DNA from: Clostridium sp. LS
Lineage (GTDB): Bacteria; Bacillota; Clostridia; Clostridiales; Clostridiaceae
Assembly (NCBI RefSeq): GCF_002760435.1
Contig: NZ_AUUU01000258.1
Span: forward strand, 1-55,173
DNA: 55,173 nt
Direction: 5' to 3'
Below, in pieces: positions 15,774 to 24,893 of this stretch. Position 1 is the stretch's first letter; each line of letters opens with the position of its first letter. Both the position numbers and the translations under genes were made by a program. The notes beneath the pieces are model-generated. The model had not been told where the DNA came from and searched no databases. It saw only the letters and a list, made by a program, of their open reading frames with translations.

Positions 15774-17568
15774 AAGACAAAAACATATCAGAAATTTTTC
15801 AATAGTAGCACATATTGATCATGGTAAGTCAACCCTTGCGGATAGATTGCTTGAAACTACAGGAACCTTAACTAAAAGGGAAATGGAAGAACAAGTTCTA
15901 GATAATATGGAGATAGAAAAAGAAAGAGGAATTACAATAAAGTCTCAAGCAGCGAGGCTTGTATATAGAAGAGAAAATGGTGAAGAATATATTCTTAATT
16001 TAATTGATACTCCAGGGCATGTAGATTTTAATTATGAAGTTTCAAGAAGTTTAGCAGCTTGTGAAGGTGCAATATTAGTAGTTGATGCAACTCAAGGGAT
16101 TCAAGCTCAAACTTTAGCTAACTGCTATTTAGCTTTAGATAATGATTTGGAAATTGCGCCAGTAATAAATAAAATTGATTTGCCTTCTGCAAGGCCAGAT
16201 GAGGTTAAACAAGAAATAGAAGATGTAATAGGAATTGATGCCGAGGAAGCACCTGCTATATCAGCTAAAACAGGACTTAATATAGGAGATGTTTTAGAAT
16301 GCATTGTTAAAACTATACCATCACCAGATGGAGATGAAGAAGCTCCGTTAAAAGCATTAATTTTTGACTCTTACTACGACAGCTATAAAGGTGTTGTATG
16401 TATCGTTAGAGTAATGGATGGAAGAGTAAAAATTGGAACAAAAATTAAATTAATGGCCACTAATAAAGTTTATGAAGTTACCGAAGTTGGAGTATTTACT
16501 CCAGGAGTACTTCCAATTAGTGAATTAAGTGCTGGTGATGTTGGATATGTAACGGCATCAATTAAAAATGTTAGAGATGCAAGAGTTGGGGATACTATAA
16601 CTGATGCAAGCAATCCAACAGATAAGGCTCTTCCAGGTTATAAACCTGCTATACCGATGGTTTATTCAGGAATATATCCAGTTGATGGAGCAAAGTACGA
16701 TGAGCTTAGGGAAGCTCTAGAAAAACTGCAAATAAATGATGCAGCACTAAGCTTTGAGCCTGAAACATCAATTGCATTAGGTTTTGGTTTTAGATGCGGT
16801 TTTTTAGGTTTACTGCATATGGAAATAATTCAAGAGAGAGTTGAAAGAGAATTTAATTTAGACATAATAACTACTGCGCCATCAGTTATTTATAAAGTAA
16901 TAAAAACAGATGGGGAAGTGCTGGAAATAACAAATCCAACCAATCTTCCGCCTCAAACAGAAGTAGATTATATGGAAGAACCAGTAGTTAAAGCATCAAT
17001 AATTACTCCAAAAGATTATGTTGGAGCAGTTATGGAATTATGTCAAGATAGAAGAGGAACATATATTGACATTCAATACATAGAAGAAACTAGAGCGGTT
17101 GTAAACTATGATATTCCTTTAAATGAAATAATATACGATTTCTTTGATACGTTAAAGTCTAGGACTAGAGGCTATGCATCATTAGATTACGAGTTTAAAG
17201 GATATACTAGAACTAAGCTAGTTAAGTTAGATATTTTATTAAATGGAGATGTAGTTGACGCATTATCAATGATAGTTCCAGATGAAAGAGCTTACCATAA
17301 AGGTAGAGGCATAGCAGAAAAGCTAAAGGAAATAATTCCAAGACAGTTATTTGAAATTCCAATTCAAGCTGCAGTTGGATCTAAGATTATTGCTAGAGAG
17401 ACTGTAAAAGCTATGAGAAAAGATGTATTAGCTAAATGTTATGGTGGAGATATTTCAAGAAAGAAGAAATTACTTGAAAAGCAAAAAGAAGGAAAGAAGA
17501 GAATGAGACAGGTCGGATCAGTTGAAGTTCCACAAGAAGCATTTATGGCAGTACTAAAAGTAGACTAG
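15757..17568 (+). CDS. lepA: Elongation factor 4 (LepA), back-translocating GTPase
   Basis: A 603-residue translational GTPase of full family length. G1 is AHIDHGKST (residues 18-26), G3 DTPGH, G4 NKID, followed by EF-G-like domains II, III and V and the LepA C-terminal domain (RGTYIDIQYIEETRAVVNY, KCYGGDISRKKKLLEKQKEGKKRMR). LepA helps stalled or mis-translocated ribosomes. The ATG at 15757 is used because no in-frame start with a better-placed site exists upstream (a stop lies at 15724); ATG 15763 is an alternative. The leader is unusual. lepA upstream of hemW and hrcA is a common Firmicute order. Confidence 0.96.
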   Translation: MHMKSERQKHIRNFSIVAHIDHGKSTLADRLLETTGTLTKREMEEQVLDNMEIEKERGITIKSQAARLVYRRENGEEYILNLIDTPGHVDFNYEVSRSLAACEGAILVVDATQGIQAQTLANCYLALDNDLEIAPVINKIDLPSARPDEVKQEIEDVIGIDAEEAPAISAKTGLNIGDVLECIVKTIPSPDGDEEAPLKALIFDSYYDSYKGVVCIVRVMDGRVKIGTKIKLMATNKVYEVTEVGVFTPGVLPISELSAGDVGYVTASIKNVRDARVGDTITDASNPTDKALPGYKPAIPMVYSGIYPVDGAKYDELREALEKLQINDAALSFEPETSIALGFGFRCGFLGLLHMEIIQERVEREFNLDIITTAPSVIYKVIKTDGEVLEITNPTNLPPQTEVDYMEEPVVKASIITPKDYVGAVMELCQDRRGTYIDIQYIEETRAVVNYDIPLNEIIYDFFDTLKSRTRGYASLDYEFKGYTRTKLVKLDILLNGDVVDALSMIVPDERAYHKGRGIAEKLKEIIPRQLFEIPIQAAVGSKIIARETVKAMRKDVLAKCYGGDISRKKKLLEKQKEGKKRMRQVGSVEVPQEAFMAVLKVD

Positions 17569-17735
17569 ATAATAAATATATTAACTTGATTATTTTCAAT
17601 AAGCGCAGAATTCTAAAAATCACAATATTAGAAATATATATTTAGAAAATATATTATTTTTAGGGAATTATTTGTATAATATAAATTAAGTATTATATAA
17701 TAAATTAGTATTTGAAGAAATCTGGGAGGGGTTTT

Positions 17736-18179
17736 ATGTTTTTAAATGAGTTAAATAAAAATGAAGGAATTGCATTTATGCAATTAGTTAAGAGTATTGC
17801 AAATTCAGATAATACTTTTGCACAAGAAGAAAAAAATCTTTTTTATGATTATCTAGAAGAATTGAATTTACAAGAAAATGAAATACCAGACTGTTTGGAC
17901 TTAAATTCTATATATGTAACATTAAAAGATTCTTCTGAAAGAAAAAGAAATATCATTTATTTTGAATTGATAGGGCTTGCGCTTATTGACGGAGAATATG
18001 ATGAAAAAGAAGTAAGTCTTTTAGAAGAAATAGGAGAAAATTTAGAAATAAAACGCAGTAAAAGAATAGCTTTTGCTAATTATTTCTACAACTTTGTTGA
18101 TGTTTATAGTTTTTCTGTTGTAGATGCAGAAAGTAAAATTGATTTATTAAAAGAACAAGCAGAGAAATTATTAGCATAA
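17736..18179 (+). CDS. TerB-like helical protein
   Basis: A 147-residue acidic protein with two TerB-like helical repeats: VKSIANSDNTFAQEEKN near the N-terminus and IGLALIDGEYDEKEVSLLEE in the middle, each with the small-residue/D-G or D-N plus E pattern of TerB and DjlA-N domains. No membrane segment. ATG 17736 follows gggagggg by a normal distance; the TTG at 17712 is upstream of that site and is rejected. It lies between lepA and hemW with its own terminator. The fold call is reasonable, the function is unknown. Confidence 0.65.
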   Translation: MFLNELNKNEGIAFMQLVKSIANSDNTFAQEEKNLFYDYLEELNLQENEIPDCLDLNSIYVTLKDSSERKRNIIYFELIGLALIDGEYDEKEVSLLEEIGENLEIKRSKRIAFANYFYNFVDVYSFSVVDAESKIDLLKEQAEKLLA

Positions 18180-18218
18180 ATATATGTAGAATAATTTAAA
18201 TAAGGGTAGTATTAAGTT

Positions 18219-18252
18219 GAAAGAGAATAATTATTCTCTTTCTTTTATATTT
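18219..18252 (+). terminator. Terminator after the TerB-like gene
   Basis: gaaagagaataattattctctttc is a perfect palindrome (about 18219-18243) followed by ttttatattt. Confidence 0.85.
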
Positions 18253-18398
18253 GATTAAAATTGAATAATATAAAGTAAGGCATGCTTTTGGAGAAGATTA
18301 TTACTTTAATTTTACTAGTGACCTGCGGACATGTAGAGAAATTTAAAGTATCAGAAACAAATGTATGCTTTTAATTTAAATTGTGGCTTATTATGAAA

Positions 18399-18438
18399 AT
18401 GTCCTATAAGTATTTTGTATAAAGTACTTATAGGACAT
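18399..18438 (+). repeat. Perfect 14-bp inverted repeat just upstream of hemW
   Basis: atgtcctataagta (18399-18412) and tacttataggacat (18425-18438) are exact reverse complements around a 12-base spacer. There is no following T-run and the hemW Shine-Dalgarno begins 8 bases later, so it could be an RNA hairpin controlling hemW or a DNA operator. Confidence 0.7.
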
Positions 18439-18459
18439 AGAGACTAGGAGGAAAATTTA

Positions 18460-19587
18460 TTGAAAGACATATCTTTATATATACATATTCCGTTTTGTAA
18501 GCAAAAATGCCTTTATTGTGATTTTCCATCATATTCAGGAAAAGAAAATCTAATGAATGAATATATAGATGCATTAGAAAAGGAATTATTACAAAAAACA
18601 CAAAGTTATAAAATTAATAGCATATTTATTGGTGGAGGGACGCCATCTTATTTAGAGTTTTCTAATTTAGAAAGGTTATTAAATACTATAAGCAGCTTAA
18701 GTTTGAAAGAAGATTTAGAATTTACAGTAGAATGCAATCCAGGAACGCTAAATAAACAAAATCTTAGTATTATGAAAAGATATAATGTAAACAGGATTAG
18801 TATGGGGTTGCAGTCAACAAAAAATTCTATTTTGAAAGAGATTGGAAGGATACATACTTATGAAGATTTCGAAAGCAATTATCTATTAGCTAGAAGCATG
18901 GGGTTTGATAACATAAATGTTGATTTAATGTTTGGATTGCCCAATCAAACTATTGATGATTGGGGCAAGTCCTTAGAGGATATAGCCAATCTTAAGTTAG
19001 ATCATATTTCAGCCTATAGTTTAATACTTGAAGAAGGTACAGGTTTTTATGAACTATATGAACAAGGAAAGTTAAAATTACCAGAGGAAGAGAATGAAAG
19101 GGAAATGTATTTAATCACAAAAGAAATTTTGAATAAATATGGATATCATCAATACGAAATTTCTAATTTTGCACGAGAGGGTAAGGAATGCTTTCATAAT
19201 AAAGTGTATTGGAAATGTGATGAATATTTAGGTTTAGGTGTTTCGGCTAGTTCCTTTATTAATAATAAAAGAATTAAAAATATTGATAACATTGAAGATT
19301 ATATAAGAAAAATGGAGAGTAATGAAGATATAATTCAAGAAAGTTATGAAAATAGTACGGACGATAACATGGAGGAATTTGTCTTTATGGGACTTAGGAT
19401 GATTGATGGTATAGAAGTTAGTAGATTTAAAGAAAGATTTAATAAAGATATATATGAAGTTTATGGAGATATAATTGAAAAAAATATAAACAAAGAATTA
19501 TTAAGCTGCAATTCGGGAAAACTATTTCTAACGCCCAAAGGAGTTGAATTATCAAATTATGTAATGAGCGATTTTATTTTAGGATAA
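18460..19587 (+). CDS. hemW: Radical SAM heme chaperone HemW
   Basis: A 375-residue radical SAM protein. The 4Fe-4S motif IPFCKQKCLYCDF has Cys13, Cys17 and Cys20, and is followed by IFIGGGTPSYL, ECNPGTL and NRISMGLQS, as in HemW. The C-terminal HemN-type domain begins near residue 270. HemW was long annotated as oxygen-independent coproporphyrinogen oxidase; it binds heme but lacks that activity, and the shorter Cys motif supports HemW. The TTG start follows aggagga. It precedes hrcA, a common arrangement in Firmicutes. Confidence 0.93.
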   Translation: MKDISLYIHIPFCKQKCLYCDFPSYSGKENLMNEYIDALEKELLQKTQSYKINSIFIGGGTPSYLEFSNLERLLNTISSLSLKEDLEFTVECNPGTLNKQNLSIMKRYNVNRISMGLQSTKNSILKEIGRIHTYEDFESNYLLARSMGFDNINVDLMFGLPNQTIDDWGKSLEDIANLKLDHISAYSLILEEGTGFYELYEQGKLKLPEEENEREMYLITKEILNKYGYHQYEISNFAREGKECFHNKVYWKCDEYLGLGVSASSFINNKRIKNIDNIEDYIRKMESNEDIIQESYENSTDDNMEEFVFMGLRMIDGIEVSRFKERFNKDIYEVYGDIIEKNINKELLSCNSGKLFLTPKGVELSNYVMSDFILG

Positions 19588-19745
19588 AAAGTTCTGGGAA
19601 AAGCTAGTTAGGCATTGCTATGGAAATATGTAACGTCTAGAAATAAATTATATAGGAAATAAGAGTAAATAGCAGTAATGAAGAGATAATTTAATAAAAT
19701 TCATTTATTATTAACTATACATAGCTATAATAAAAATAAATAGAA

Positions 19746-19774
19746 TTGACAAAAAACATCATAAATAATATATT
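19746..19774 (+). promoter_or_regulatory. Promoter of the hrcA-grpE-dnaK-dnaJ operon
   Basis: TTGACA (19746-19751), 17 bases, TATATT (19769-19774): a near-consensus vegetative promoter immediately upstream of the CIRCE operator. Confidence 0.85.
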
Positions 19775-19787
19775 AAAAACATAGTCA

Positions 19788-19814
19788 TTAGCACTCGAGG
19801 TTAATGAGTGCTAA
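19788..19814 (+). promoter_or_regulatory. CIRCE operator (HrcA-binding site)
   Basis: TTAGCACTC (19788-19796), 9-base spacer, GAGTGCTAA (19806-19814), an exact match to the CIRCE consensus. It is centred about 27 bases after the -10, so bound HrcA would block transcription start. The hrcA ribosome-binding site lies just downstream. Confidence 0.97.
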
Positions 19815-19831
19815 CAAAAAGAGGTGAGGTT

Positions 19832-20860
19832 ATGAGTATTGATGACAGAAAAATAAAGATACTTCAAGCTATTATCAATGACTATATTCGTACAGGAGAT
19901 CCAGTTGGGTCAAGAACTATTGCTAAAAACTATAATTTAGGTATTGGGTCTGCAACTATAAGGAATGAAATGGCTGACCTTGAAGATATGGGATACTTAG
20001 AACAACCTCATGCTTCTGCAGGAAGAATTCCTTCCAGTAAGGGATATAGATTATATGTTGACCAACTTATGGATAATCAGAGACTAACAGTCGAAGAGGA
20101 TCTAAAAATTAAACAATATATAATCGATTCTGCAATGCTTGAAGTAGACAAAATAGTAAAGCAAACTAGTGCCTTATTATCAGAACTTACTAAATTAACT
20201 TGTGTAATCGAAACACCTTCAGTTAAAAAGAGTTTTATTAAATCAATTCAACTTATTAAGGTAGATGATTATAATTTGGTATCAGTTTTCTTAACAGATA
20301 CTGGTCTTATAAAAAATCATATTATGAAGTTAAATAATGGAGTTCCAGAAGTAGAAACTTTAAATCGCATAAATCTAGTTATTAATAATAGGCTGGTAAA
20401 TCTGTCTATTCAAGAAATAAATTTAGAGGTAATTAATAACCTGAAAAACGATTTAGGGCAATATGAAGAAATATTCAATGCAATTTTACCTATTTTATAT
20501 GAAACATTGAACTTCGCTGATTCTACAGAAGTATTTATGGAAGGAACAACAAATATTTTTAACTATCCTGAATATAACGATATTGATAAGGCTAAAGAAA
20601 TGTTATCTCTTCTTAATGATAAGGAAGCTCTAATGGATTTGTTTAATCCGCGGGATAATATTACAGTTAGTATAGGTGATGAAAATTACAAACCACAAGT
20701 TAAAGATTGTAGCATAATTTCTGCTGAATATTCTTTCAAAGATAGACCAATTGGAAAAATAGGATTAATTGGGCCTAGAAGAATTAATTATTCAAAGGTA
20801 ATAGTAATAATGGCTGAAGTTATAAAAGAGCTTAATAATATATTAAGTAATCAAAAATAA
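19832..20860 (+). CDS. hrcA: Heat-inducible transcription repressor HrcA
   Basis: A 342-residue repressor with an N-terminal winged helix (about residues 1-70: DPVGSRTIAKNYNLGIGSATIRNEMADLEDMGYLEQPHAS) and a GAF-like core and dimer domain behind it (FKDRPIGKIGLIGPRRINYSKV near the end). HrcA binds CIRCE and its activity depends on GroEL. ATG 19832 follows gaggtgagg; a longer frame from 19808 would run through the CIRCE arm and is rejected. It represses its own operon through the operator directly upstream. Confidence 0.97.
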   Translation: MSIDDRKIKILQAIINDYIRTGDPVGSRTIAKNYNLGIGSATIRNEMADLEDMGYLEQPHASAGRIPSSKGYRLYVDQLMDNQRLTVEEDLKIKQYIIDSAMLEVDKIVKQTSALLSELTKLTCVIETPSVKKSFIKSIQLIKVDDYNLVSVFLTDTGLIKNHIMKLNNGVPEVETLNRINLVINNRLVNLSIQEINLEVINNLKNDLGQYEEIFNAILPILYETLNFADSTEVFMEGTTNIFNYPEYNDIDKAKEMLSLLNDKEALMDLFNPRDNITVSIGDENYKPQVKDCSIISAEYSFKDRPIGKIGLIGPRRINYSKVIVIMAEVIKELNNILSNQK

Positions 20861-20896
20861 AAGTTGATTTGAAGAGAAGAGGTGTGCTTTAGATAT

Positions 20897-21526
20897 ATGG
20901 AGGATAATAAAGATATGAAAAATGAAGAGCTGAAAAACGAAGAAATTAAAGACGAAACAATAGTCGAAGAAAATGAAACAACAGAAAATGAAAATGATAA
21001 TGCATCGGAAAATAACGATGCGAGTGAAGAAGCTTCTGAAAATAAGGAAGCAGCAGAGGAAGATATAGAAGATTTAGCAAAAAACCAAGAAGAGGAAAAT
21101 AAAAAATTGAGAGAAGAATTAGATGCTGCAAAAGATAGACTTTTGAGAGTGACAGCTGAATATGATAACTACAGAAAAAGAACTATTAAAGAAAAAGAGG
21201 GAATATACAGCGATGCATATATTGATGTATTAAAAGAAATTATTCCAATTATTGATAATTTAGAGAGAGCTATTGCAGCTGATGGAAGTTTAGAAGATTT
21301 GAAAAAAGGAATCGAGATGACAATTAAAGGCTGTCAAGATTCATTTGCAAAACTTGGTGTTGAAGAAATAGATGCCACAGGTGAATTTGATCCTAACCTT
21401 CATAATGCGGTAATGCATATTGAAGATGAAAGCTTGGGTAAAAATGTAATAGCTGAAGTTTTCCAAAAAGGATATAAAAAAGATGACAAAATAATAAGAC
21501 ATACAATGGTTAAAGTTGCTAATTAA
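20897..21526 (+). CDS. grpE: Nucleotide exchange factor GrpE
   Basis: A 209-residue protein: a low-complexity Glu/Asn/Lys-rich N-terminus of about 65 residues, a long coiled coil (EENKKLREELDAAKDRLLRV, then YDNYRKRTIKEKE) and the C-terminal beta domain ending FQKGYKKDDKIIRHTMVKV, which contacts DnaK. GrpE speeds ADP release from DnaK. The start is uncertain: ATG 20897 has agaggtg at a long 12-base spacing, while ATG 20915 has ggagga 11 bases upstream, so the protein may begin six residues later. Second gene of the CIRCE-controlled operon. Confidence 0.95.
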   Translation: MEDNKDMKNEELKNEEIKDETIVEENETTENENDNASENNDASEEASENKEAAEEDIEDLAKNQEEENKKLREELDAAKDRLLRVTAEYDNYRKRTIKEKEGIYSDAYIDVLKEIIPIIDNLERAIAADGSLEDLKKGIEMTIKGCQDSFAKLGVEEIDATGEFDPNLHNAVMHIEDESLGKNVIAEVFQKGYKKDDKIIRHTMVKVAN

Positions 21527-21623
21527 AATAAATTATTTAATTAAGATATAACTAATAATATAAATTTATTTATTGAAAATTTCAAATTAAAATAAACTAA
21601 TAAAGTTTTAGGAGGAAAATATC

Positions 21624-23471
21624 ATGGCAAAGATTATAGGAATTGATTTAGGAACTACAAATTCATGTGTAGCAGTTATGGAAGGTGGAGAACCAGCTGT
21701 TATAGCAAACTCAGAGGGTGCTAGAACTACTCCTTCAGTAGTATCATTCCAAGCAAATGGAGAAAGATTAGTTGGGCAAGTTGCTAAAAGACAAGCGATT
21801 ACTAATCCAGATAAAACAGTTATTTCAATAAAAAGACATATGGGAACAAACTATAAAGTTGATATAGATGGAAAACAATATTCACCACAAGAAATTTCTG
21901 CTATGATTCTTCAAAAGATAAAAGCAGATGCGGAAAGCTATTTAGGTGAAACAGTAACTCAAGCAGTTATTACTGTACCAGCTTACTTTAATGATAGCCA
22001 AAGACAAGCAACTAAAGATGCTGGTAAGATTGCAGGTCTTGAAGTATTAAGAATAATAAACGAGCCAACAGCAGCATCATTAGCTTATGGTTTAGATAAA
22101 ATGGATTCAGCTCACAAGATCTTAGTTTATGACTTAGGTGGTGGTACTTTCGACGTATCTATTCTAGATTTAGGAGATGGAGTATTCGAAGTATTATCAA
22201 CTAATGGTGATACAAAGCTTGGTGGAGATGACTTTGATGAAAAGATAATGAAGTACATTGCAAATGAATTTAAGGCTTCAAATGGTATTGATTTAATGCA
22301 AGATAAAATGGCAGTTCAAAGATTAAAAGAAGCTGCTGAAAAGGCTAAAATTGAATTATCAGCTTCTCAACAAACAAACATCAACTTACCATTTATTACA
22401 GCTGATGCAACAGGTCCAAAGCATATAGATTTAACTTTAAGCAGAGCTAAATTTAATGAAATTACTCATGATTTAGTAGAAAGAAGTATTGAACCAATGA
22501 GAAAAGCATTAGCAGATGCTAAGCTTTCATTAAGTGATATTGATAAAGTAATCTTAGTTGGTGGATCAACAAGAATTCCAGCTGTAGTAGAAGCGGTTAA
22601 AAACTTTACAGGAAAAGAACCATCTAAGGGAGTTAACCCAGATGAATGTGTTGCTGTAGGTGCAGCTATTCAAGCAGGTGTATTAACTGGAGAAGTTAAG
22701 GATGTAGTATTACTTGATGTTACTCCATTAACACTTGGAATTGAAACTGCTGGTGGAATAGCCACTCCATTAATTGAAAGAAATACAACTATTCCAACAA
22801 AGAAGAGTCAAGTGTTCTCAACAGCTGCAGATAACCAAACATCAGTTGAAATTAATGTAGTTCAAGGTGAAAGACAAATGGCTGTAGATAATAAGTCACT
22901 TGGACAATTTACATTATCAGGAATAGCTCCAGCACCAAGAGGAATTCCTCAAATTGAAGTTACATTTGATATAGATGCTAATGGTATTGTTAAGGTATCA
23001 GCCTTAGATAAGGGAACTGGAAAAGAAGCAAATATAACAATTACTGCATCAACTAACTTAAGTGATGATGAAGTAGATAAGGCTGTAAAAGAAGCAGAAA
23101 AATTTGCTGAAGAAGATAAGAAGAGAAAAGAAAAAGTTGAAGCTGTAAACAATGCAGACCAAACTATATACCAAATAGAAAAGACATTAAATGAAGTTGG
23201 CGACAAAGCTACTGAAGATGAAAAAGCAGCTGTAAGAGCTAAGATTGAAGATTTAAAGAAAGTTAAAGATGGAGAAGATGTTGAAGCTATCAAGGCTGCA
23301 ATTGAAGCAGTAAATCAATCATTCTATCCAATAGCTACAAAGATGTATCAACAAGCTGGCGGTGCTGAAGGTGGAGCAGGTTTTGATCCAAATGCAGCTG
23401 GTGGAGCACAAAGTGCACCACATGATGACAATGTAGTAGATGCAGATTTCAAGGTAGATGAAGATAAATAA
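21624..23471 (+). CDS. dnaK: Molecular chaperone DnaK (Hsp70)
   Basis: A 615-residue Hsp70. The nucleotide-binding domain begins IIGIDLGTTNSCVAVMEGG and includes VPAYFNDSQRQATKDAG and VGGSTRIPAV; the substrate domain includes LDVTPLTLGIETAGG; the helical lid ends in a Gly/Ala-rich tail and a charged C-terminus containing VVDADFKVDEDK. Length is normal for a Gram-positive DnaK, which lacks the extra NBD segment of proteobacterial forms. The site aggagga precedes the ATG. The C-terminal part is unusually Lys/Glu-rich but typical for clostridia. Confidence 0.98.
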   Translation: MAKIIGIDLGTTNSCVAVMEGGEPAVIANSEGARTTPSVVSFQANGERLVGQVAKRQAITNPDKTVISIKRHMGTNYKVDIDGKQYSPQEISAMILQKIKADAESYLGETVTQAVITVPAYFNDSQRQATKDAGKIAGLEVLRIINEPTAASLAYGLDKMDSAHKILVYDLGGGTFDVSILDLGDGVFEVLSTNGDTKLGGDDFDEKIMKYIANEFKASNGIDLMQDKMAVQRLKEAAEKAKIELSASQQTNINLPFITADATGPKHIDLTLSRAKFNEITHDLVERSIEPMRKALADAKLSLSDIDKVILVGGSTRIPAVVEAVKNFTGKEPSKGVNPDECVAVGAAIQAGVLTGEVKDVVLLDVTPLTLGIETAGGIATPLIERNTTIPTKKSQVFSTAADNQTSVEINVVQGERQMAVDNKSLGQFTLSGIAPAPRGIPQIEVTFDIDANGIVKVSALDKGTGKEANITITASTNLSDDEVDKAVKEAEKFAEEDKKRKEKVEAVNNADQTIYQIEKTLNEVGDKATEDEKAAVRAKIEDLKKVKDGEDVEAIKAAIEAVNQSFYPIATKMYQQAGGAEGGAGFDPNAAGGAQSAPHDDNVVDADFKVDEDK

Positions 23472-23520
23472 GGATAATAAATTAGTTGTACTAAACTATA
23501 GTTATCTAATATAATAGGAT

Positions 23521-23549
23521 AGGGAAGGCAAGCTCGTCTTCCCTTTTCT
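23521..23549 (+). terminator. Hairpin with short T-run between dnaK and dnaJ
   Basis: agggaag (23521-23527) pairs with cttccct (23538-23544) around a ten-base loop, followed by ttt. It could be a partial terminator or RNA-stability element that lowers dnaJ relative to dnaK. Confidence 0.55.
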
Positions 23550-23579
23550 ACAGTAAATAAAACTAGGTGGTGAAAACAA

Positions 23580-24719
23580 ATGGCAAGTAAAGACTACTAT
23601 GAATTGCTTGGCCTCCAAAAGGGAGCAAGTGATGATGAGATAAAAAGAGCCTTTAGAAAACTAGCTGTAAAATATCATCCAGATAGAAACCAAGGAAATG
23701 CGGAAGCTGAGGAGAAGTTCAAAGAAATAAATGAAGCTTATCAAGTGCTTTCAGATCCTGAGAAAAAAGCTAGATATGATCAGTTTGGATCAGCTGCTTT
23801 TGATGGTAGCGGCGGCTTCGGAGGCGGTGGTTTCGGCGGTTTTGATGGATTTGATATGGGTGGCTTCGGAGATATTTTTGAATCCTTCTTTGGTGGTGGA
23901 GCATCAAGTTCTAGAAGAAGGAATGGCCCTGTAAGAGGAAATGATATTGAATATACAATAACATTAACCTTTGAAGAAGCTGTTTTCGGAGTTGAAAAGG
24001 AAATTTCTGTTACAAGAAGTGAAAATTGTGAGCATTGCAGCGGAAGTGGTGCTGAACCAGGAACTAGTGCTAAGACGTGTCCGACTTGCGGTGGAGCAGG
24101 TCAAGTAAGAGTACAAAGACAAACCCCTCTTGGAAGCTTTGTTTCAACTTCTACATGTGATACTTGTAGAGGTACTGGAAAGATTATTGAAAAACCATGT
24201 TCTGAATGTAGAGGAAAAGGTAATGTTAGAAAAACAAGAAAGATAAAAGTTAACATACCAGCAGGTGTAGATACAGGAAATGTAATGCCGCTAAGAGGAC
24301 AAGGTGAACATGGATTAAGAGGTGGAAGTCCTGGAGACTTATATGTAAGAATTAATGTTACTCCATCAAAAGTATTCACAAGAAAAGGTAATGATGTATA
24401 TATAGATGCACATGTTTCTATGGCTAAAGCTGCCTTAGGTACAGAAATTACTGTAGCTACAGTGGATGGCAATGTTAAATATACAGTTCCGCCAGGTACG
24501 CAATCAGGAACTATGTTTAGATTAAAAGGTAAGGGAATACAAAGAGTTAATTCAAGCGGAAAAGGAGATCAATACGTAAAAGTTATTGTTGATATTCCAA
24601 AGACATTAAATAAAGAACAAAAAGAAGCCTTATATGAACTTATGAGAGCATCAGGTGAAGAATTTGAAGATGGAAACGCACCTGCTCCTAAGAAAAAACT
24701 TTTTGGTAAAAATAAATAA
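23580..24719 (+). CDS. dnaJ: Chaperone DnaJ (Hsp40)
   Basis: A 379-residue type I J-protein. The J domain carries the HPD motif at 33-35, followed by a Gly/Phe-rich linker (about 76-110), four CxxCxGxG zinc repeats (CEHCSGSG, CPTCGGAG, CDTCRGTG, CSECRGKG) and the C-terminal substrate domains. It stimulates DnaK ATPase and delivers unfolded clients. Last gene of the heat-shock operon, closed by a terminator. The start follows aggtggtg. Confidence 0.98.
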   Translation: MASKDYYELLGLQKGASDDEIKRAFRKLAVKYHPDRNQGNAEAEEKFKEINEAYQVLSDPEKKARYDQFGSAAFDGSGGFGGGGFGGFDGFDMGGFGDIFESFFGGGASSSRRRNGPVRGNDIEYTITLTFEEAVFGVEKEISVTRSENCEHCSGSGAEPGTSAKTCPTCGGAGQVRVQRQTPLGSFVSTSTCDTCRGTGKIIEKPCSECRGKGNVRKTRKIKVNIPAGVDTGNVMPLRGQGEHGLRGGSPGDLYVRINVTPSKVFTRKGNDVYIDAHVSMAKAALGTEITVATVDGNVKYTVPPGTQSGTMFRLKGKGIQRVNSSGKGDQYVKVIVDIPKTLNKEQKEALYELMRASGEEFEDGNAPAPKKKLFGKNK

Positions 24720-24730
24720 GAAATTTTTGG

Positions 24731-24782
24731 AACTATTTAAATATGCTAAGTCTTACGCATTATTTAAATAGTTTCTTTTCTT
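24731..24782 (+). terminator. Terminator of the heat-shock operon
   Basis: aactatttaaata (24731-24743) with tatttaaatagtt (24761-24773), extended by tgc/gca inside, then tcttttctta. Confidence 0.85.
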
Positions 24783-24821
24783 ATTTTTTGAACAAATATG
24801 ACGAAAATTCACCGATAAATC

Positions 24822-24859
24822 CTATAGCTATAGTCTTGTTTGCAATTATAGGGTATAAT
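24822..24859 (+). promoter_or_regulatory. Promoter and palindromic operator candidate for the reductase
   Basis: TATAAT (24854-24859) is a clear -10. The expected -35 position (tagtct, 24831-24836) is poor and overlaps the perfect 12-bp palindrome ctatagctatag (24822-24833). A poor -35 overlapped by a palindrome suggests a regulated promoter, perhaps by sulfur status (inference). Confidence 0.45.
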
Positions 24860-24893
24860 ATATAAAAACAAATTATTTTTAGGAGGAAAACAA

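Noticed and set aside
22949..23293. A 114-codon open frame on the minus strand opposite dnaK
   Set aside because: It is the antisense shadow of a biased coding sequence, with no ribosome-binding site, low-complexity Ser/Phe composition and no family resemblance.
23731..23934. A 67-codon plus-strand frame inside dnaJ
   Set aside because: An alternative frame through the Gly-rich linker of dnaJ, with no ribosome-binding site.
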